Of a stretch of 64,000 nt of DNA, positions 58,382-64,000 are shown in pieces (within the stretch, counting starts at the first letter, position 1; each line of letters begins with the position of its first letter). The translations under genes and the position numbers were made by a program. The DNA comes from Linderina pennispora. Its lineage: Eukaryota; Kickxellomycota; Kickxellomycetes; Kickxellales; Kickxellaceae. Where the stretch lies: contig NW_024468251.1 of the NCBI RefSeq assembly GCF_002104995.1, forward strand, positions 1,645,612-1,709,611. Reading direction: 5' to 3'. Under the pieces are notes generated by a model. It worked only from the letters and a program-made list of their open reading frames with translations. It searched no databases and had not been told where the DNA came from.

Positions 58382-59013
58382 AGAAGAAGACGAAGAAAAA
58401 GAAAAGGAAGAGAAAAGCTCGTACAACAGAGTTGTGGCTTAAAGTAAACAACTTTTTCTGTCGACCATTATTATTTTTTCCTCAATTCAGAAGGGACCCA
58501 TTGTAGCAGGGGACATGTTTCTGTTTCGCCCGCCTTGCTTGTGTCAATCGAAGGTTGCTACGGACTATTTCCCTCTCTTCCTTTCTCTCTCATATCAGAA
58601 ACGTGGACATGCTTCGTGCAATCCCCCCCCCCCCGTTTTCCTGGTTGTTTGGCCAGCCATATGGTCCCAGAAAGAGAAGGCTGGCACAAATGAAATTGTG
58701 CCCTCCGACCCGTTTCCCGTTCACTTGAACCACACAGGAAAAATTTGTTTGCCTCTTGAAAAAGGTTACCCGCATATTTTGTTACAGATTTATTTTGCAC
58801 TAGTATTATATTTTTATTTTTGCACATATCCAGCGCTCAGCGGTAAGTGTTGCATGTGCGCGCGCAAGGGACATGTCCGATCATACGCGATTTGGGGGAG
58901 AGCCTGTGCCTGATCAACCACACTAAATGGACAGGATTTTGTGTGCGTTGGACTGTTGTTTTATGCGTAGAATTCCATATACCATGCACCGCCGCTATTT
59001 GCAGACACGAAAC
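58382..59013. other. Intergenic and RGS-gene leader
   Basis: 632 bases with a run of C at about 58622-58634 and AT-rich sequence near 58800. A GTAAGT donor at 58843 and a TATTTGCAG acceptor ending 59004 define a probable 162-nt 5'-UTR intron just before the ATG at 59014. Confidence 0.5.
58843..59004 (+). other. Candidate 5'-UTR intron of RGS-domain gene
   Basis: CG|GTAAGT donor and TATTTGCAG acceptor, ten bases before the ATG at 59014. If the intron is real, the in-frame ATG at 58927 lies inside it and cannot be the start. Confidence 0.5.
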
Positions 59014-62000
59014 ATGGACGCGAATAACATGGACGCGTCTCCGCTGCTGGGTGTCTGCGGAATCGACGCGCTGGCCTCAGAATCCGATGTCAGCACCGTG
59101 GCTAGGACAACTCAGAACCGTACTGAGAAGCCGGCCGGAGCAGCACCAGAGTACGTGAGCGTGCGAGTGAGGCTGATGACGACGGACATGCCCGCGCCAC
59201 CGCTGGCCAACAATCCAGTACTGGGGAACAATGCCCAGCGCTGCTCCTCGACAACCGTCGTGTCGTCGTCAAAACGCCCTGATACGAGGCGATCACACGC
59301 CAGCGCGATGTCGATGCAGACTTTCTCCCCGCTAGTCAGAACCCCGTCGCGGCGGCGCGCTTCAATGTCGGTCAGCACAGACACGCGAGAGATTTCACTC
59401 ACTGTTCGGTCGTCGCACACCATTGAGGAGCTGGCAACGCGCATCGAGGGGCTGGCCAACGATGGCGAGGAATCAGGCGACTGCATGGCGCTGTTTAAGG
59501 GCGGGCGGCCGCTGCAGTTTGCGAGCCGTGTTGCCGATGTCCTGGAAGGCAGGGGATGTGGTTACTGCGTTCAAGACTGGCGACATCCCTGAAATCGACG
59601 ACGACGACGATTGATAGCTATCCTCCGGCACCCGACAAAGACCACCGCCGCTCGCAGCACCAGCGACGTGCATCTGATGTCCATCTCGGTCATGCACGCT
59701 GAGTAATATCGATATGACCCGCGTCGGCGACCTTGTCGCGCAGGCTCCACTCAAAGCGCGCTTTATCAACACACTGACCCACCCCGTACCGCTGCGCGCG
59801 TTTCTAGGAGTTTTGCGCATTGCCATCTGAGCTGGCGCTTGAATCGCTGCTCTTTGTGCTGGATGTCGAGCGATTCCGCCATGTGCAGCCGATCGATGGC
59901 TCGTCTGTTGGCCAACTATATCTACCTGAGCTATGTCGCGCCATCAGCCCCACTGCGCATCAATGTCAGCAACCAGATGCGCGAGCGCATCCCCTGGCCG
60001 TTCCTTCCCGGGTGGGAGTACAATCCATGGGTGTTTGACGAGATTCTGGCCAGTGTCGGCTTTACCCTTGAAGAAGCACACGCTGCTTCGCTTCGAGCGC
60101 TCACCAGTGGGGCTGGTGTCGCTCATGAGCAGTCCGGACTTTGATTCGGATGACTATCGTTATGCCGCTTCAGTGCGACCTTGACTACGATCCCCATGGT
60201 CGCCATCGCCGAGCATTTCGAGCCTGACATTGACGTGGTGATTTGGGTCAACGACTTGGAGTTTGACACTGCCGGCTCGCACCTGGTGACGAATCTGTCG
60301 CAGCTGACCGTCAGCTTCCGCGAGCAATTACTGGAGCGGATCGCAGCTCAGTTTGTGGACGAGCGGCGAGCAGTGACCCTGTGCAGCGGATACTTTCGGC
60401 TACTCTCCCAGCTGCAGCCACTACAAAAGCAGCGCAAGATCCGCAAGACCAAAAAGATATGCAACTTCTTTGGCGACAACCCGCACGAGGCGCTTCTGCG
60501 CCAGCAGCTGATGGCAGTTGTCCCACCCAGCTCACATATGCCTGCTGCTCGTGCCGCAGCCGAGCTTGTTGCGCGCAAGAAGAACAGAGAACTCAAGATC
60601 CGGGCATCGCGGCTCCATCGCCGTCAGAGCAGCGATATGTCTGATCTGACTGGAGCGCAAGACCTGCTTGGGATTGACAGCGACAGCGAGCTGGAAAAGG
60701 AGTACATGCAAGGATGGGCTGCTCAGGCCATGCAGCGACCCCCAACCGCCGAACATACACCGATGCATGGCACCTCTTGGAGCGATACCGACGACGACGG
60801 CCTTGGCTCTGCTGATCAGTTGCGGCAATCGGCCAGGCGGGGCGTGTACCGCGTAAACGACCAGACGTGGAACCGGGCTCTTTCGATGATTGGGGTCTCG
60901 CAGCCAGAGTCGCTTGAGAGTTCCAGCTCAGAAACCGAAAGCATTGGCTACAGCGGCCGTGGCAGCAGCACTGTTGCCGAAAACCGCTCGGCTTGCATGA
61001 TGGGCGTGACCACAGGCAATCTCCCATCTCAGTACCGACGGGATGTTTAGCCCCAGGATCATGTTTGAGCGCAAGCGCCGTGCAGACAAGATCCGCGAGT
61101 TCTTTGGGAGGGCGGGTAGTGACAGCTATGCCGAGTCCGGCAGCAAGAGCACTGCTCAATCGCTTGCCACTGCATCTCCAAGCCTCGGATCAACTACTGG
61201 CAAGCCATCGGTCGACCAGGGCCTTTCCAGCGAGCAGCGCAATCTGCTGGTCAGACGGCGTCGCAAGCTGAAAGCCATGCTGGGCGATCATGTGGAGGAC
61301 AGCGTCATTACCACCGCATCTATGATTACACCTGCTGCAGCGACAATCGATAGCAGCGGCGATGAGTCAGCACCACCTGTGTCGGAGAGGAGCTTGCGTG
61401 TAGCCAGCCCTGCAACCGCCTTGCCTACGCCAGAAGCGTCGGCCCCGTCATCGATTGGGTCAGAGAACGTAGACTTTGAGCTGCGCGATGCACAGATCCG
61501 CCAGTTCACAAAGATCCGCGAGGTGCTAGGCGAGGCTGCTCCTCAGCCCCTGCTATACAGCATCAAGACAAAGCGCGGGCACTCTATCTGTATGCACGAG
61601 TCGCTGGTGCAGTCATCGGATGTTGTAAATGCTGAAGCACCCGTGTCCCATCGCATGCGCAGCCGCATTCGCTGGCAGCGCAATAAGCTTATGCGCGTAT
61701 TGGGAGACGTGCCATCATCATTCACTTCATCATATGCTACCAATGCACCTGACAACGACGATCTGAGCGGAGTTTCAGAGTCAGAGGTCGAGGACGCAGT
61801 AAAGAAGTCGACGCGGCAGCAACGGACGCGTGCCAAGAAGCTGCGCCAGTTTTTTGGCCAGAGCCTAGCGCCGGATGCTGTCATGCTCCAAAATTTTACT
61901 AGGGCCAACCGACATCTAGAGTCTTTAGCAGAAGATGCCGAGGGCGACGCGGCAGCCGACGAGTCGTATGCATCTGCTCCGCTACGAAGTCCAGACACCA

Positions 62001-64000
62001 GTGTATCGCCACCGCCTATGCTAGTCGATAGTCCACAGCAGCAACAGCAGCACCACATATCTGCTCCAACTGGTAGTAGTAGTGGTCAGTGGCTCAGCAA
62101 CGGTGCAGACAAAACATCACATGTACCGTCTGATCTTGGGGGTTCCGGCAGCACTAGTTTTGATGGAGTCAAGCCTGATACAGGCGGTTTCGCCCATGAG
62201 CCAGCCCACCAGCTTCCACCACCTTTGCCGCCGCAGTTTCCGCAGATTCTCCCTGATCTTGTTGGAACCCCCGAGAGCGGAGAGTCATTTCCGCGCCCGA
62301 TCCGAGCTCAGTTTTGGATGACATCCAGCCCCGAGTCCCAAGCAAGCACGGTTGCGTCACAGGAGAAGGCAAAGCGCCGTACCAGCCTGATGTCACATCT
62401 GAGGGCCCGTAAGGCGTCGATTATCGGCTCGATTATGCGCGCAACGCCGTCAGCCAGCTCGCTACATCATGGTCTCGGTCGGGACACACCCACCAGCACA
62501 TTGCGTCTGCGCGCTTCAACGCATAGTTCCACCGACTCATTCGATCTGCCACGAAACAAGCGCCATTCCAGCCTCTCGCTTCCGCCCTCGGCAATAGGCG
62601 CCACGAGCCGGCTGAACTTTCTGTCCCGCAAACTGGGCAGGGTGCCAGTCTCGCCAGGCGCATGCTCGGCAAGGATCGCCAGCGTCTACGTCTAGTAGCT
62701 TCACGCCTATGCTGAATGAGGCAAGGCTCTGGATTCAGCCACCCCCGCTATCGATCGCCCGACGCTCCGCCAAGAAGCGACTGTCACCCCTGCCAACCAT
62801 ATCGCCAAACAACTTTCAGGCGTCTTTCGACCGCGGCATGGCGCTCCGAGAGATAGTTGCCGTTGCTGACTATATCAGCAGCCACGGTGCTGCCTCGTTC
62901 GGGCACTCCTCTGCTGACGAAAGCGGTAAAGCACAGAAAAGCGCACGTGCTGCTCGGATGGAAGCACACAGGACAGGTTGTCGCCTCAGCCCTTCTTGTG
63001 GCCGATAACCCTTTGCACGACATTCGTGTCATTGAAGCAGCTTCGAAGATGCGCAAACAGGTGATACCCCCGGCTACATCAAAGTCGGTGCATTGGTTTG
63101 ACAGTCCAAAAGCAGAGAGAAAACGCTGCCCCAAACAGGAATTCACGTCGCAAACGGCGTACTCAGCGCTGTGACCCACCAATGTCCCCGCTAAGGGAGG
63201 AGAGGCAGCAGGTTGTTAGCCCCCAGATGGCCAGCGCAAAGATATCGATCCGAGATGAGCATGTCGATTGTGCTCCGCAGCCCATCGACCAAATCCTCCG
63301 CTATTACGTCGCCGCTCTCCAGCCCAAAAACGATTACTGGGCCATTGCCATCTGCTGCGGGGCCAGTGTATCCACATATATCATTTATGTCACCTATGTC
63401 GCCGCCACGTATGGCGCTCTCGCACAAGGCTAGCATCTCGGCTGTGGGCGGGCGTCGCAACTGCTCGCCTCATCTGCATCAGCAGCCGCCTCCTAGCGTC
63501 ACAAGCTAGCAATATAGTCACGATCCGCGCACGCCGGTCGCAGAGCTTTGCCGTTCAGCGGCGTCTAGCACGCGCAACGTCAGGCGGACGCAGGCGTAGT
63601 AACACTGTTGGTACGGGCAAGCAGGCTGATATTGACGACAGTCGTGATAATGACAGCGATCCTACAGCATTCCCTGTCGCCGACAAAGCAAAGCGTAGGG
63701 TGAAATCGATGATTATTGAGCCACAATCTCCATTCGATGTCCGGCCAATCCGTAACCGATACATGACAGTTATACCGCTGCGGGTCGAGCTACAGCGGCA
63801 CTTGCTGATGAAACTGGCAAAGGATGGGATTGTTTCAACCAACGCGCAGCAGCTTTTACCGTTATCAGGAAGCGATGGGCTGTTTCTTGCAGATACTGGT
63901 GTTGACCCCCGAGGTAGTCTTCACGCGAACACCCATCGCATGAGCGACCATATCAGATCGCGCGCCAGCTCTACTGCCTCCTTTCGCACAGCCCAATCGG
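59014..64000 (+). CDS. Large RGS-domain protein with repeated K-[IL]-x-x-[FV]-[FL]-G motifs (partial, runs off the end)
   Basis: More than 1,640 residues, truncated by the window. Chosen start ATG 59014 (MDANNMDASPLLGVCG). Residues about 120-200 look like a beta-grasp/ubiquitin-like segment (SLTVRSSHTIEELATRIEG). An RGS domain follows at about 59750-60135: FLEFC, ELALESLLFVLDVERFRHV, LANYIYLSYVAPSAPLRINV and VFDEILASVGFTLEKHTLLR, the G-alpha-binding helical bundle that speeds GTP hydrolysis and ends G-protein signalling. C-terminal to it are six copies of a basic-then-F-F-G motif between 60424 and 61881 (see findings), followed by Ser/Pro-rich sequence with basic patches such as KAKRRTSLMSHLRARKASI. 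About ten extra bases break the frame, for example near 59548, 59691, 59803, 59894, 60072 and 61046. Likely membrane-associated regulator of G-protein signalling. Confidence 0.7.

Noticed and set aside
5405-63900. Genome-wide programmed +1 frameshifting as an explanation of the breaks
   Set aside because: The sites share no slippery sequence or stop context, several core genes have none, and density is highest in duplicated or low-complexity sequence, which fits assembly errors better.

Overview
The window is nuclear DNA from a fungus, most likely an early-diverging one of the Kickxellomycotina type (Coemansia and relatives). The evidence is GC-rich, G/C-ending codons, few and short GT-AG introns (about 70-160 nt), gene-dense layout on both strands, an expanded family of F-box/leucine-rich-like hypothetical proteins, and long glutamine-rich regulatory proteins. 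The lineage is an inference; 'fungus' is well supported by the gene content.

Layout. 0-11 kb is gene-poor: a small secreted DNRLRE/CBM96-like protein (645-1220) and two tandem, nearly identical hexose-type MFS transporters (5405-6897, 8595-10096). 11.9-22 kb holds a sphingomyelin-synthase-like membrane enzyme (-), complex III core protein QCR2 (-, two introns), an S9-family serine peptidase (+) that meets a TRM61-like tRNA methyltransferase (-) tail to tail 6 nt apart, and a bHLH transcription factor (-). 24.5-29 kb is one P5-type ATPase with a signal peptide and a Cys-rich ectodomain. 29.4-34 kb is a cluster of three F-box/LRR-like genes, the third badly broken. 34.2-37.8 kb carries V-ATPase subunit H (VMA13) and serine palmitoyltransferase subunit LCB2. 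39.2-46.6 kb is a very long Q-rich SNF5. 46.8-53.8 kb is a minus-strand run: SDH4, a PIC2-type mitochondrial carrier and a large unknown protein with one C-terminal membrane segment. 54.3-64 kb carries an SDR oxidoreductase, an AZUL-HECT (UBE3A-like) ubiquitin ligase and a large RGS-domain protein running off the end.

Functional themes: sphingolipid synthesis (LCB2 plus the sphingomyelin-synthase-like enzyme), mitochondrial respiration (QCR2, SDH4, phosphate carrier), membrane transport (two hexose carriers, P5 ATPase, V-ATPase subunit), and regulation (SNF5, bHLH, HECT ligase, RGS). There is no sign of an operon, prophage, CRISPR or clear transposon, and I found no convincing tRNA.

A dominant technical feature is frameshifting. 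Most long genes are broken into reading-frame pieces, and every break I could resolve is explained by one or two EXTRA bases, never by a missing one. I treat these as insertion-type sequence errors, not as real mutations, so gene spans below run through them. Applying that rule uncovered the AZUL finger of the HECT ligase, the C-terminal zinc finger of SNF5 and the hidden third F-box-like gene.
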